64,000 nucleotides of DNA from Micromonospora phaseoli (GTDB taxonomy: Bacteria > Actinomycetota > Actinomycetes > Mycobacteriales > Micromonosporaceae). The notes below the pieces were generated by a model, which was given only the letters and a program-made list of their open reading frames with translations, did not search any database and was not told the DNA's origin. Both the position numbers and the translations under genes were made by a program. This document shows positions 34,104 to 43,439 of this stretch, in pieces. Location of the stretch: assembly GCF_900109115.1 (NCBI RefSeq), contig NZ_FNYV01000003.1:26718-90717 (forward strand), given 5' to 3'. Position 1 is the first letter of the stretch; the number at the start of each line of letters is the position of its first letter.

Positions 34104-35453
34104 ATGGCGATCTCTGCCAGGCCACGCCAGGCCCTCGCGATCGCTGGCGCGATCGGACTGGCGCTCAGCGCCACCGCCTGCGGCACCGGAAGCAGCAGCA
34201 ACAGCGGCAACAACAACGCCGATTCCGCGGAGTGTGCCCCGTACGAGAAGTACCAGGGCCACGACGGCAAGACGGTAACCATCTACTCGTCCATCCGGGA
34301 CCTCGAGGCCGACCGGCTGGCGGAGTCCTGGAAGCAGTTCGAGGACTGCACCGGCATCACGATCAACCACGAGGGAAGCGGCGAGTTCGAGGCCCAGCTT
34401 CCCGTGCGCGTCGACGGCGGCAACGCCCCCGACCTGGCCTTCATCCCCCAACCCGGCCTGCTCGCGCGGTTTGCCGAGCGCGACCAGCTGAAGCCGGCCA
34501 GCGCCGACACCAAGGCGATGGCCGAGGAGAACTACCCGGCTGACTGGCTGAAGTACAGCACCGTCAACGGCACCTTCTACGGCGCGCCGCTCGGATCGAA
34601 CGTCAAGTCGTTCGTCTGGTACTCGCCGAAGATGTTCCAGGAGAAGGGCTGGACCGTCCCGACCACCTGGGACGAGATGATCAAGCTCAGCGACACCATC
34701 GCGGACAGCGGCACCAAGCCGTGGTGCGCTGGCATCGAGTCCGGTGAGGCCACCGGCTGGCCGGCCACCGACTGGATCGAAGACGTGATGCTGCGGACGC
34801 AGACCCCCGAGGTCTACGACCAGTGGACCACGCACCAGATCCCGTTCAACGACCCGCGGGTCGCCGAGGCGCTGGACCGCGCCGGCACCATCCTCAAGAA
34901 CGACAAGTACGTCAACGGCGGCTTCGGCGGCGTACGCAGCATCGCCACCACCGCCTTCCAGGAGGCCGGTGTGCCGATCACCCAGGGCAAGTGCGCCCTG
35001 CACCGGCAGGCGTCGTTCTACGCCAACCAGTGGCCGGAGAACACCAAGGTCGCCGAGGACGGCGACGTCTTCGCGTTCTACTTCCCGGCCATCGACCCGG
35101 CGAAGGGCAAGCCGGTGCTCGGCGGCGGCGAGTTCGTGACCGCGTTCAACGACCGCCCCGAGGTGCAGGCGGTGCAGACCTACCTCGCCTCGGGTGAGCA
35201 CGCCAACAGTCGCGCCAAGATCGGCGACTGGGTGTCCGCGAACAACAAGGTCGACCTGGCCAACGTCGCCAACCCGATCGACAAGCTGTCGGTGGAGATC
35301 CTCCAGGACGACAGCTCGGTCTTCCGGTTCGACGGTTCCGACCTGATGCCCGCCGCCGTGGGCGCCGGGACCTTCTGGAAGGGCATGGTCGAGTGGATCA
35401 ACGGGCGGGACACCGCCACCGTCCTCCAGGGCATCGAGAGCAGCTGGAAGTAA
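34104..35453 (+). CDS. ABC transporter substrate-binding lipoprotein (alpha-glucoside type)
   Basis: A 449-residue extracellular binding protein. The signal peptide ends in the lipobox LSATAC, so the mature protein is a lipoprotein anchored at Cys-25. Its sequence follows the AglE-like alpha-glucoside binding family: VTIYSSIRDLEADRLAESWK, GSGEFEAQLPVRVDGGNAPD, PTTWDEMIKLSD and LGGGEFVTAFNDRPEVQAVQ. AAGGAGGA is the ribosome site. It is followed by two permeases, a LacI regulator and an alpha-glucosidase, so the substrate is likely an alpha-glucoside such as maltose, trehalose or sucrose; which one cannot be read. Confidence 0.9.
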   Translation: MAISARPRQALAIAGAIGLALSATACGTGSSSNSGNNNADSAECAPYEKYQGHDGKTVTIYSSIRDLEADRLAESWKQFEDCTGITINHEGSGEFEAQLPVRVDGGNAPDLAFIPQPGLLARFAERDQLKPASADTKAMAEENYPADWLKYSTVNGTFYGAPLGSNVKSFVWYSPKMFQEKGWTVPTTWDEMIKLSDTIADSGTKPWCAGIESGEATGWPATDWIEDVMLRTQTPEVYDQWTTHQIPFNDPRVAEALDRAGTILKNDKYVNGGFGGVRSIATTAFQEAGVPITQGKCALHRQASFYANQWPENTKVAEDGDVFAFYFPAIDPAKGKPVLGGGEFVTAFNDRPEVQAVQTYLASGEHANSRAKIGDWVSANNKVDLANVANPIDKLSVEILQDDSSVFRFDGSDLMPAAVGAGTFWKGMVEWINGRDTATVLQGIESSWK

Positions 35454-35460
35454 GTCCAGC

Positions 35461-35494
35461 GGTGGGCCGGTCCGCGCACGCGGGCCGGCCCACC
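35461..35494 (+). promoter_or_regulatory. Intercistronic hairpin after the binding-protein gene
   Basis: GGTGGGCCGG and CCGGCCCACC, extended by CCGCG/CGCGG through one T-G wobble, make a stem of 16 pairs eight bases past the binding-protein stop. Such hairpins stabilise the upstream mRNA or cause partial termination, so that the binding protein is made in excess over the permeases. Confidence 0.7.
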
Positions 35495-35523
35495 GGCTCT
35501 GCCGAGAACCCTTGGGAGGGTTG

Positions 35524-36573
35524 ATGAACTTCGACTTCGCCGCCCAGACACCGAAACTCATGATGTTGCTGTGGGGGCTGATCGCCTTCGCGGTGGTGGT
35601 CGGCGGTCTGCTCGTGCTGCTCGACGTGGTGCCGGCGTTCTTCGCCCGGCGCCGGGAGGCACGACTCATAGCCGGGTCCGCCAGCGGGGCCCCGCCCCGG
35701 CGGGCCAAGCCCCGCGAGGGGTTGTTCGCGATCTTCTTCCTGCTGCCGACGCTGTTACTGCTGCTGATCGGCCTGGTCGTCCCGGCGATCCGGACCACGC
35801 TGCTGTCGTTCATGGATGGCGGCAGTCAGAACTGGGTCGGCCTGGACAACTACCGCTGGATGTTCGCCGACGACTCGATCGTGCGGGTACTGCTCAACAC
35901 CCTGATCTGGGTGACCCTGGTTCCGCTGGTGGCCACCTCCATCGGCCTGCTCTACGCGGTGCTGGTGGACAAGGCCCGGCTGGAGTCGGTGGCCAAGTCA
36001 CTGATCTTCATGCCGATGGCGATCTCGTTCGTCGGGGCGAGCATCATCTGGAAGTTCGTCTACGCCTACCGCGGCGAGGGCGAGGAGCAGATCGGTCTGC
36101 TCAACCAGATCATGGTCAGTCTCGGCGGCGAACCCCGGCAGTGGCTGCTCGACTCGCCACTGAACACGCTGCTGCTCATCGTGATCATGGTGTGGATCCA
36201 GGCCGGTTTCGCCATGGTGGTGCTCTCCGCGGCGATCAAGGCCATTCCGGCCGACATCGTCGAGGCCGCCCGCCTCGACGGGGTCAGCCCGTGGCAGATG
36301 TTCTCCCAGATCACCCTGCCCAGCATCCGGCCCGCAATGATCGTGGTGGTGGTCACCATCTCGATCGCCACGCTGAAGGTCTTCGACATCGTCCGGACCT
36401 CCACCAACGGCAACTACGACACCAGCGTGATCGCCAACGAGATGTACAACCAGGCGTTCCGGTACGGCCAGAACGGGCAGGGCTCGGCCCTGGCGGTCTT
36501 CCTCTTCGTCCTGGTGGTGCCGATCGTGATCTTCCAGATCCGCAACATTCGTCAGCAGCGACGGGAGGGCTGA
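35524..36573 (+). CDS. ABC transporter permease (MalF/AglF type)
   Basis: A 349-residue permease with an extra N-terminal helix (LMMLLWGLIAFAVVVGGLLV) before the usual six, as in AglF proteins. The C-terminal EAA loop AARLDGVSPWQMFSQITLPS, the coupling site for the ATPase, is at about residues 240-260. GGGAGGG precedes the ATG at 35524. It is followed one base later by the second permease. The transporter's ATPase is not encoded here, which is common in actinomycetes where one MsiK-like ATPase serves several sugar importers. Confidence 0.9.
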   Translation: MNFDFAAQTPKLMMLLWGLIAFAVVVGGLLVLLDVVPAFFARRREARLIAGSASGAPPRRAKPREGLFAIFFLLPTLLLLLIGLVVPAIRTTLLSFMDGGSQNWVGLDNYRWMFADDSIVRVLLNTLIWVTLVPLVATSIGLLYAVLVDKARLESVAKSLIFMPMAISFVGASIIWKFVYAYRGEGEEQIGLLNQIMVSLGGEPRQWLLDSPLNTLLLIVIMVWIQAGFAMVVLSAAIKAIPADIVEAARLDGVSPWQMFSQITLPSIRPAMIVVVVTISIATLKVFDIVRTSTNGNYDTSVIANEMYNQAFRYGQNGQGSALAVFLFVLVVPIVIFQIRNIRQQRREG

Positions 36574-36574
36574 G

Positions 36575-37540
36575 ATGACCACCACCACTCCCCCGGTCGC
36601 CGCCGGCACCCAGGACACCGGTTCACCCACGACCCGGGCGTCCCGGGTACGCACGCGGCTGAGCAGCCGCACCGCGACCCTGGTCGCGATCGTCATCGCG
36701 GTCGTCTGGACCATCCCCACCTTCGGCCTGTTCGTCTCCTCGCTCCGGCCGGAGAACCAGATCAAGACCACCGGCTGGTGGACCTTCTTCCGCGACCCCG
36801 AGTTCACCCTGCAGAACTACCAGGACGTGTTGTTCGGTCAGGCCTCCGGATCCGGGCAGCTCGCCAACTACTTCGTCAACTCCCTGGTGATCACCCTGCC
36901 GTCGGTACTGTTCCCGCTGGCGTTCGCGGCGATGGCCGCGTACGCGCTGGCGTGGATCAACTTCCGCGGCCGGGACCTGGTGTACATCGGCATCTTCGCG
37001 TTGCAGATCGTGCCGCTGCAGATGGCCCTGGTGCCGCTGCTGAGCTTCTTCTCGCGCGGAGTCAGCCTGGGCGGCGTCACCCTGATGCCGGCCTGGAATC
37101 TCGACGGCGCGCAGAACTTCGCCCAGGTGTGGTTCGCGCACACCTGCTTCGCCCTGCCGTTCGCCGTGTACCTGCTGCACAACTTCGTCTCACAACTACC
37201 CAGGGACCTGATGGAGGCGGCCCGGGTCGACGGGGCCACCCACCCCAAGATCTTCCGCACCATCGTGCTGCCACTGATCGCACCCGCCCTGGCCGCGTTC
37301 GGCATCTTCCAGTTCCTCTGGGTCTGGAACGACCTGCTGGTGGCGCTCATCTTCGCCGGTGGCAGTGACGTCACCGCGCCGCTCACCGTCCGGCTGGCCG
37401 AACTGGCCGGCACCCGGGGCAACGAATGGCAACGGTTGACCGCCGGAGCGTTCGTCTCGATCGTCGTACCGCTGATCGTGTTCCTGTCGTTGCAGCGGTT
37501 CTTCGTCCGAGGACTGCTCGCCGGCAGCGTCAAGGGCTGA
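36575..37540 (+). CDS. ABC transporter permease (MalG/AglG type)
   Basis: A 321-residue permease with six membrane helices and the EAA loop EAARVDGATHPKIFRTIVLP. The first helix region VAIVIAVVWTIPTFGLFVSS and the C-terminal SLQRFFVRGLLAGSVKG are family hallmarks. It pairs with the preceding AglF-type subunit to form the channel. Start codon ATG lies one base after the previous stop. A hairpin at 37546-37575 follows. Confidence 0.92.
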   Translation: MTTTTPPVAAGTQDTGSPTTRASRVRTRLSSRTATLVAIVIAVVWTIPTFGLFVSSLRPENQIKTTGWWTFFRDPEFTLQNYQDVLFGQASGSGQLANYFVNSLVITLPSVLFPLAFAAMAAYALAWINFRGRDLVYIGIFALQIVPLQMALVPLLSFFSRGVSLGGVTLMPAWNLDGAQNFAQVWFAHTCFALPFAVYLLHNFVSQLPRDLMEAARVDGATHPKIFRTIVLPLIAPALAAFGIFQFLWVWNDLLVALIFAGGSDVTAPLTVRLAELAGTRGNEWQRLTAGAFVSIVVPLIVFLSLQRFFVRGLLAGSVKG

Positions 37541-37545
37541 TCCGT

Positions 37546-37575
37546 CCGTGGTGTCGCCGGCAGCGGCGGCACCAC
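37546..37575 (+). promoter_or_regulatory. Intercistronic hairpin before the LacI gene
   Basis: CGTGGTGTCGCCG and CGGCGGCACCACG pair (13 bp, one T-G wobble) around a GCAG loop, six bases after the permease stop and 26 before the regulator start. It may reduce transcription into the regulator gene or protect the 3' end of the transporter mRNA. Confidence 0.6.
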
Positions 37576-37600
37576 GGCGGGGACCGGAGCGGGGTTCACC

Positions 37601-38635
37601 GTGACGAAGATCGACGACGTCGCCCGACTGGCCGGAGTCTCCACGGCCACCGTCTCCCGGGCGCTGCGCGGGCTGCCGACGGTGTCGGCGGCCACCCGTC
37701 GGCGGGTGCTGGCCGCAGCCGAGCAGCTGCAGTACGCCGTCTCGCCCAGCGCCTCACGGCTGGCCGGCGGCCGGACCGGCACCGTGGCGGTGGTGGTCCC
37801 CCGGATCACCCGGTGGTTCTTCGGCGTGGTCGTCGAGGCGGTCGAGGACTTCTTCCACCAGGCCGGCTACGACCTGCTGCTGCACAACCTCGGCGGGCGG
37901 GAGCGCAACCGGCAGCGCCTGCTACACGCCGCCAACCTGCACAAGCGGGTGGACGCGATCATGCTGGTCGCCACCCCGCTGCGCGCCGCCGACCTGTCCA
38001 CCCTTGCCGCGCTGGAGCTGCCGGGGGTGACCATCAGCTCCGGCACCACCGTGCCCGGCTGGCCCTGCGTACGCATCGACGACCTGGCTGCGGCGCGGAT
38101 CGCCACCCGGCATCTGCTGGACCTCGGACACCGCCGGATCGCGCACATCTCGGGTGACCCCGACGACGAACTCGCCTTCACCGCACACCTCGACCGACGC
38201 CGGGGCTACCAGGAGGAGCTGCGGGCGGCCGGCCTACGCCCCGACCCGAGTCTCGACGTGGAGTCGCGGTTCGACATCGCCGGTGGCACCCGGGCCACCG
38301 AGGAACTGCTGCGCCGAGGCGACCCGCCGACGGCCATCTTCGCCGCCTGCGACGAGATGGCCATGGGCGCGCTGACCGCGCTGCGCGACGCCGGCCTGCG
38401 GGTACCCCAGGACGTCAGTGTGATCGGCATCGACGACCACGCCCTCTCCGGCGTACTCGGGCTGAGCACCATCGCCCAGCCGGCCGCGGAGCAGGGCCGG
38501 CTGGCCGCGAAGTTGCTGCTCGACCCGCTCTGCGGCCGCACCGGCGCGGCCGGCACGAGCACGCCGGGATCCTCGGTGATTCTGCCCACTCGGCTGGTCG
38601 TGCGTGAATCGACCGCACCCGCGCGGGCACACTGA
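37601..38635 (+). CDS. LacI family transcriptional regulator
   Basis: A 344-residue regulator. The N-terminal HTH reads TKIDDVARLAGVSTATVSRA with the LacI hinge following (VLAAAEQLQYAVSPSASRLA), then a periplasmic-binding-protein-like effector domain (about 60-335, TVAVVVPRITRWFFGVVVEA, FAACDEMAMGALTALRDAGL). It lies between the alpha-glucoside transporter and the alpha-glucosidase, and the TGCAAGCGCTTACA palindrome at the operon start is its likely site. GTG start at 37601. Effector likely the transported sugar or a derivative. Confidence 0.92.
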   Translation: MTKIDDVARLAGVSTATVSRALRGLPTVSAATRRRVLAAAEQLQYAVSPSASRLAGGRTGTVAVVVPRITRWFFGVVVEAVEDFFHQAGYDLLLHNLGGRERNRQRLLHAANLHKRVDAIMLVATPLRAADLSTLAALELPGVTISSGTTVPGWPCVRIDDLAAARIATRHLLDLGHRRIAHISGDPDDELAFTAHLDRRRGYQEELRAAGLRPDPSLDVESRFDIAGGTRATEELLRRGDPPTAIFAACDEMAMGALTALRDAGLRVPQDVSVIGIDDHALSGVLGLSTIAQPAAEQGRLAAKLLLDPLCGRTGAAGTSTPGSSVILPTRLVVRESTAPARAH

Positions 38636-38698
38636 ACGCCAGTCACCACCGTCGCCCGGGGCCCACCGGCCCGCACGACTCGACCATGGGAGAACGCC

Positions 38699-40354
38699 CT
38701 GAACGACAATGCGACGCACCAGGCCCCGCCCGCCGACCCGGCCACCGGCTGGTGGACGGAGGCGGTGATCTACCAGATCTATCCGCGCTCGTTCGCCGAC
38801 TCCGGCGGTGACGGCATCGGCGACCTGCCCGGGATCACCGCCCGCCTCGACCACCTGGCGGAGCTGGGCGTCGACGCGATCTGGCTCTCGCCGTTCTACC
38901 CGTCACCGCAGGCCGACGCCGGATACGACGTGGCCGACTACCGGGGCGTCGAGCCACTGTTCGGCACGCTCGCCGACGCCGACGACCTCATCGCGCAGGC
39001 CCGCGCCCGCGGCCTTCGGGTGATCGTCGACCTGGTGCCCAACCACACCTCCTCGGCACACGCCTGGTTCCAGGCGGCCCTGGCCGCCGGGCCAGGTGGC
39101 GCCGAACGGCAGCGCTACATCTTCCGCGACGGCCGGGGACCCGACGGTGCCGAGCCACCCAACGACTGGCAGAGCGTCTTCGGCGGCCCAGCCTGGACCC
39201 GGGTCGCCGACGGCCAGTGGTACCTGCACCTGTTCGACACCGGCCAGCCCGACCTGAACTGGGACAACCCCGAGGTGCACGCGGAGTTCCTGGACGTGCT
39301 GCGCTTCTGGCTGGACCGTGGCGTGGACGGCTTCCGGGTCGACGTGGCGCACGGCCTCATCAAGCAGGCCGACCTGGCCGACTGGCAGGAACCGCAGGAG
39401 ATCCTCTCCGGGCAGGAGGCGGACAAGCCTCGCCCGCCGATGTGGGACCAGGACGGCGTGCACGAGGTCTACCGGCAGTGGCGGCGGCTGCTGGACGGCT
39501 ATCCCGGCGAGCGGATCCTGGTCGCCGAGGCGTGGGTGGAGCCAGCCGAGCGGCTGGCCCGGTACGTACGCCCCGACGAGATGCACCAGGCGTTCAACTT
39601 CGAGTACCTGCTCGCCGCCTGGACCGCCCCGGCCCAGTACGCGGTGATCACCCGGTCGCTGGAGGCCACCGACACGGTCGGCGCGCCCACCACCTGGGTG
39701 CTCTCCAACCACGACGTGGTGCGCCACGCCTCCCGGCTCGGCCTGCCGATCGGCACCACCCGGCCCAACGGCATCGGCGTCGGCGACGAGCAACCGGACG
39801 CGGCGACCGGCCTGCGGCGGGCCCGGGCGGCCACCCTGCTGATGCTCGGCCTGCCCGGCTCGGCCTACCTCTACCAGGGTGAGGAGCTCGGGCTGCCGGA
39901 ACACACCACCATGCCCGACGAGGCCCGCCAGGACCCGACCTGGGAACGTAGCGGGCACACCCAGCGTGGCCGCGACGGCTGCCGGGTGCCCATCCCGTGG
40001 GAGGCCGACGCGCCCTCGTACGGGTTCGGGCCGACCGACGCGAGCTGGCTGCCGCAGCCACCGATCTGGGCCGAGTACGCGCTGGACCGCCAGCGCGGGG
40101 TTGCCGGCTCGACGTACGAGATGTACCGGACGGCGCTCCGGCTGCGCCGTACCCACGGGCTCGGTCGGGGCACCCTGGAATGGCTCTCCTCCGGCGACGA
40201 GGTGCTGACCTTCCGCAACGGCGATCTGGTCGTACTGACCAACTTCGGCGCCGCCTCCGTACCGGCTCCCGCCGGCGAACTGCTGCACAGCAGCGCCCCA
40301 CTGGATGCCGACGGCCAGGTCCCCACCGACGCCACCGTCTGGGTCAAGGTTTAA
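38699..40354 (+). CDS. Alpha-glucosidase, GH13 (oligo-1,6-glucosidase type)
   Basis: A GH13 enzyme of about 551 residues. The conserved regions are DLVPNHTS, the nucleophile region GFRVDVAHGL, the acid Glu in ILVAEAWVEP and the transition-state Asp in WVLSNHDVVRH. It hydrolyses alpha-glucosides imported by the upstream ABC system in the cytoplasm. The family N-terminus WWTEAVIYQIYPRSF requires a start upstream of GTG 38765; the only in-frame candidate with a ribosome site (GGGAGA) is CTG at 38699. The TAA stop is embedded in a long inverted repeat. Confidence 0.9.
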   Translation: MNDNATHQAPPADPATGWWTEAVIYQIYPRSFADSGGDGIGDLPGITARLDHLAELGVDAIWLSPFYPSPQADAGYDVADYRGVEPLFGTLADADDLIAQARARGLRVIVDLVPNHTSSAHAWFQAALAAGPGGAERQRYIFRDGRGPDGAEPPNDWQSVFGGPAWTRVADGQWYLHLFDTGQPDLNWDNPEVHAEFLDVLRFWLDRGVDGFRVDVAHGLIKQADLADWQEPQEILSGQEADKPRPPMWDQDGVHEVYRQWRRLLDGYPGERILVAEAWVEPAERLARYVRPDEMHQAFNFEYLLAAWTAPAQYAVITRSLEATDTVGAPTTWVLSNHDVVRHASRLGLPIGTTRPNGIGVGDEQPDAATGLRRARAATLLMLGLPGSAYLYQGEELGLPEHTTMPDEARQDPTWERSGHTQRGRDGCRVPIPWEADAPSYGFGPTDASWLPQPPIWAEYALDRQRGVAGSTYEMYRTALRLRRTHGLGRGTLEWLSSGDEVLTFRNGDLVVLTNFGAASVPAPAGELLHSSAPLDADGQVPTDATVWVKV

Positions 40355-40484
40355 GGAAGGGCCCCCTTTTAACGCCTCAGGTAGAGCAGGGGCCCCCTAT
40401 TAACATCGCCCGCCGGCTCGACGGGGCGCCGCGTTAATAGGGGGCCCCTGCTATGCACCCGGCGTTAAAAAGGGGCCCTTCCTT
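40353..40484. repeat. Nested inverted repeat element between convergent genes
   Basis: Two nested stems flank a 28-base centre. The outer arms (40353-40376 and 40461-40484) are 24 bases with one mismatch and start AAGGAAGGGCCCC. The inner arms (40385-40404 and 40433-40452), AGCAGGGGCCCCCTATTAAC, are a perfect 20-base match. Outer and inner arms resemble each other, as if one palindrome had duplicated. It serves as a terminator for both the alpha-glucosidase and the MFS gene. The AAGGGCCCCTTTTTAACGCC type of sequence is, from memory, a dispersed element of Micromonospora. Confidence 0.85.
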
Positions 40485-40488
40485 ACAC

Positions 40489-41913
40489 CTACAGCTTCTC
40501 GGCGCGGGTGTGTAGCAGGTGCTCCACGTCGCTGATGTCCTTCGGCGAGGTCCGGGCGGCCAGCCAGTACATGATGCCGGTGGGGATGAAGAAGAGCTGG
40601 AACGCGGCCAGCCCGACGGCGTAGTTCAGTGGTGGCGGGAAGGCTGCCCGCAGGCCGTGGAAGGCCACCCCGACCAGGCCGTTGCCGGCCGCCCGGCCCA
40701 CCCCGTTGACCAGGTTGCCGAGGCTGTAGACCGTGCCCCGGTGCTCGGGCGGGTTGGCGTCGGCGATCAGCGCGAACCAGTTCGGCGAGTTGGCCGAGGT
40801 CAGCGCCAACGCGAGGAGCGCGGTGAGCAGGCTCAGCCCGACCGTCGGCTCGGTGACCACGCTGCCCAGCACCGCCCGGACGATCGCGCCGGTGCCGGCG
40901 CCGTCAGGCACCTCGATGCGGATCGGCACGAAGAACAACACCAGGTAGAACGGGACCGCGGCGAGGATGCCGACGGCGGCGACCAGGGCCCGACCGGAAG
41001 GCGTACGCCGTTGCAGGGCGTCGCCGATCAGCCCGCCGACGATGGAGAGCACCCCGCCGAGCTGGAACAGGGTGGCGAAGACGCTGCCCACCACGATCGC
41101 GGTCGAGGGCGAGTATCCCTGGTCGCGGGCCCGCTCGGCGAAGAGCACCGGCAGCCAGACCAGCGAACCGAAGGCGGCCTGCGCGGTGAGGCCCTGGAGG
41201 ATGAGCCAGCGGTTGGTCCGCCGGCCCAGGATGACGGGCAGGTCGGCCCGGCTGATCCGGTAGTCGTACTCCGCGCCACCGGCGAGCGCGTCGACCAGCT
41301 CTGGCTCGCTCTGGCCCCGCCGGATGTCGTAGGTGAACAGGTATGCCGCCGTGGCGGCCACCCCGACGACGGTGAGCAGCAGGAACGGCCGTCGCCAGTC
41401 GGTCGCCCCGAGCAGCCCGCCGACCAGTGTGCCGGCCAGTGTGCCCACCCCCTGGGAGAGGCCCCAGAAGCTCATCACCAGGCCCCGCCGGCGGGGTGAG
41501 ATCAGGTCGGTGACCACCGAGAAGCCGACCGATCCGACCGCGCCGAGCCCCACCGCGGCGAGCAGCTGCGCGGCGAGGAACGTGGGATAGTCGCCGGCCA
41601 GTCCGCTGCCGCCCGTGCCGGCGGCCCAGAGCAGGGTGCCGATCATCAGCAACGGCTTTCGGTTGGTGCGGTCGCCGAAGTACGCCCAGCCGACCGCCGC
41701 CACCGCGCTGACCAGGAAGCTGACCGCGGTGACCAGGCCGAGCAGCCGCTGCGGCACCGCGAAGGAGTCGGCGATCGCGCCGTAGAGCGGCGGCACCAGT
41801 CCGATCGCCACGTTGTCCAGCGACGCGAGCAGCACGAAGACCACGACGCTGTAGAAGCGGTGCGTCGCACCGCCGCCCCATGCCCGCGCGGGCCGGCCCG
41901 TGCTCAAGGTCAT
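40489..41913 (-). CDS. MFS transporter
   Basis: A 474-residue major facilitator with twelve predicted helices. The A-motif-like GWAYFGDRTNRKPLLMIGTL lies in loop 2-3, and DLISPRRRGLVMSFWGLSQG and NLVNGVGRAAGNGLVGVAFH are typical of the superfamily. A large loop of about 60 residues with many charges lies between helices 6 and 7. Substrate unknown; the family members closest in feel are annotated as generic drug or sugar exporters. The ATG at 41913 is chosen as the start since it is close to the first helix. Confidence 0.86.
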   Translation of the reverse strand: MTLSTGRPARAWGGGATHRFYSVVVFVLLASLDNVAIGLVPPLYGAIADSFAVPQRLLGLVTAVSFLVSAVAAVGWAYFGDRTNRKPLLMIGTLLWAAGTGGSGLAGDYPTFLAAQLLAAVGLGAVGSVGFSVVTDLISPRRRGLVMSFWGLSQGVGTLAGTLVGGLLGATDWRRPFLLLTVVGVAATAAYLFTYDIRRGQSEPELVDALAGGAEYDYRISRADLPVILGRRTNRWLILQGLTAQAAFGSLVWLPVLFAERARDQGYSPSTAIVVGSVFATLFQLGGVLSIVGGLIGDALQRRTPSGRALVAAVGILAAVPFYLVLFFVPIRIEVPDGAGTGAIVRAVLGSVVTEPTVGLSLLTALLALALTSANSPNWFALIADANPPEHRGTVYSLGNLVNGVGRAAGNGLVGVAFHGLRAAFPPPLNYAVGLAAFQLFFIPTGIMYWLAARTSPKDISDVEHLLHTRAEKL

Positions 41914-41969
41914 GCGGGCAGCCAACCAGGGCTGGATAACGGGCCGATCACCGGGTCGGCCGCGGCGCC

Positions 41970-42008
41970 GGTGGCGGTGCGCGCCCCGCCGGGACACGCA
42001 CCGCCACC
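41970..42008 (-). terminator. Terminator after xylB
   Basis: A perfect 12-bp stem, GGTGGCGGTGCG (41970-41981) and CGCACCGCCACC (41997-42008), lies six bases past the stop of xylB on the minus strand and upstream of the MFS gene. Confidence 0.8.
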
Positions 42009-42013
42009 CGCCG

Positions 42014-43429
42014 TCACGTGGCGGGACGGTCCAGATGGCGCTCGCGGGCCTCGGCGTAGCGCTCCCGGATGGCCGGGACCGGCTCGGCCGCGTACTCCTC
42101 GGTGCCGGACGGCGTCCACGACGGCGCCTCCGCCCCGCCCAGGGTCAGCCAGGCGGCCTGGCGGGCGGCACCGTCGGCGACGTACTCGCCGGGCGGCGGA
42201 ACGACCACCGGGCAGCCGAAGACCTGCGCCGCGATCCGGCGTACGGCCGCGGAGCGGGCCCCGCCGCCGACCAGGATGACCCGTCGTACCGTGGCACCCT
42301 GGGCGGCGAGCGCGTCCAGGCCGTCGGCGAGCGCGCAGAGCATTCCCTCCACGGCTGCCCGGGCCAGGTACGCAGGGGTCGAGGTGCGCAGGGTCAGACC
42401 GTGCACCGCCCCGGTGGCCAGCGGCCGGTTCGGGGTCCGTTCACCCTCCAGGTAGGGCACCAGGACCAGCCCGTCCGCGCCGGGCGGCGCGGAGAGCGCC
42501 AGCTCGGCCAGCTCGTCGAGGTCCACCCGGAGCATCCCGGCCGCCGCGTCGAGCACCCGGGCCGCGTTGAGCGTGCAGACCAGTGGCAGGAAGCGGCCGG
42601 TGGCGTCGGCGAAGCCGGCGACGATACCGGTCGGGTCGGCGGCCGGCGCGTCGGCCACGCTGAACACGGTGCCCGACGTGCCGATCGACACCACGACGTC
42701 GCCGGGCCCGGCGCCAACCCCGAAGGCGGCGGCGGCGTTGTCCCCGGCGCCCGGTCCGAGCAGCGCCCCGCCCGGCAACTTACCGGCGGACTCGGCGGCA
42801 CCGAGCACGGTCGGCACCCGCACCGCCCGGCCGAGCGCCCGCTCCAGCAGGTCGGGGCGGTACTCGCCGGTGGCCGGTGACCAGTAGCCGGTGCCACTGG
42901 CGTCACTGCGGTCGGTGCGCAGGGCGTCCAGGCCGGGTGCCCCGGCCAGTTGCCAGGTCAGCCAGTCGTGCGGCAGGCAGACCGCCGCCACCCGGTCGGC
43001 GTTCGCCGGCTCGTTGCGGGCCAGCCAGCGCAGCTTGGTGACCGTGAAGCTGGCCACCGGTACGCTGCCCACCGCCTCGGCCCAGAACTGACGCCCGGCC
43101 TGCCCGCTGCCGGCCTCCTCGACCAGGTCGGCCGCTGCGCCGGCGGACCGGGTGTCGTTCCACAGCAGCGCCGGCCGGATCACCTGGCCCTCGTCGTCCA
43201 GGCAGACCATGCCGTGCTGCTGGCCGGCGACGGACACCGCGGCGACGTCGGCCAGTCCGCCCGCGGCGTCGATCGCGGTTTGGAGGGCGGACCACCAGGC
43301 CGACGGGTCGACCTCGGTGCCGTCCGGGTGCGGCGCCCGGCCCTGCCGGACCAGGGCGCCGGTCTCCGCGTCCCGGACGACCACCTTGCACGACTGGGTG
43401 GAGGAGTCCACCCCGGCGACCAGCGGCAT
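42014..43429 (-). CDS. xylB: Xylulokinase
   Basis: A 471-residue FGGY-family kinase that phosphorylates D-xylulose. The N-terminal phosphate motif [19 protein letters not shown], the substrate Met/His region [29 protein letters not shown] and the C-terminal [20 protein letters not shown] are clear. It follows xylA by ten bases on the minus strand and is transcribed from the xylA promoter. Terminator at 41970-42008. Confidence 0.94.
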   Translation of the reverse strand: MPLVAGVDSSTQSCKVVVRDAETGALVRQGRAPHPDGTEVDPSAWWSALQTAIDAAGGLADVAAVSVAGQQHGMVCLDDEGQVIRPALLWNDTRSAGAAADLVEEAGSGQAGRQFWAEAVGSVPVASFTVTKLRWLARNEPANADRVAAVCLPHDWLTWQLAGAPGLDALRTDRSDASGTGYWSPATGEYRPDLLERALGRAVRVPTVLGAAESAGKLPGGALLGPGAGDNAAAAFGVGAGPGDVVVSIGTSGTVFSVADAPAADPTGIVAGFADATGRFLPLVCTLNAARVLDAAAGMLRVDLDELAELALSAPPGADGLVLVPYLEGERTPNRPLATGAVHGLTLRTSTPAYLARAAVEGMLCALADGLDALAAQGATVRRVILVGGGARSAAVRRIAAQVFGCPVVVPPPGEYVADGAARQAAWLTLGGAEAPSWTPSGTEEYAAEPVPAIRERYAEARERHLDRPAT

Positions 43430-43439
43430 GCCGACCGCC

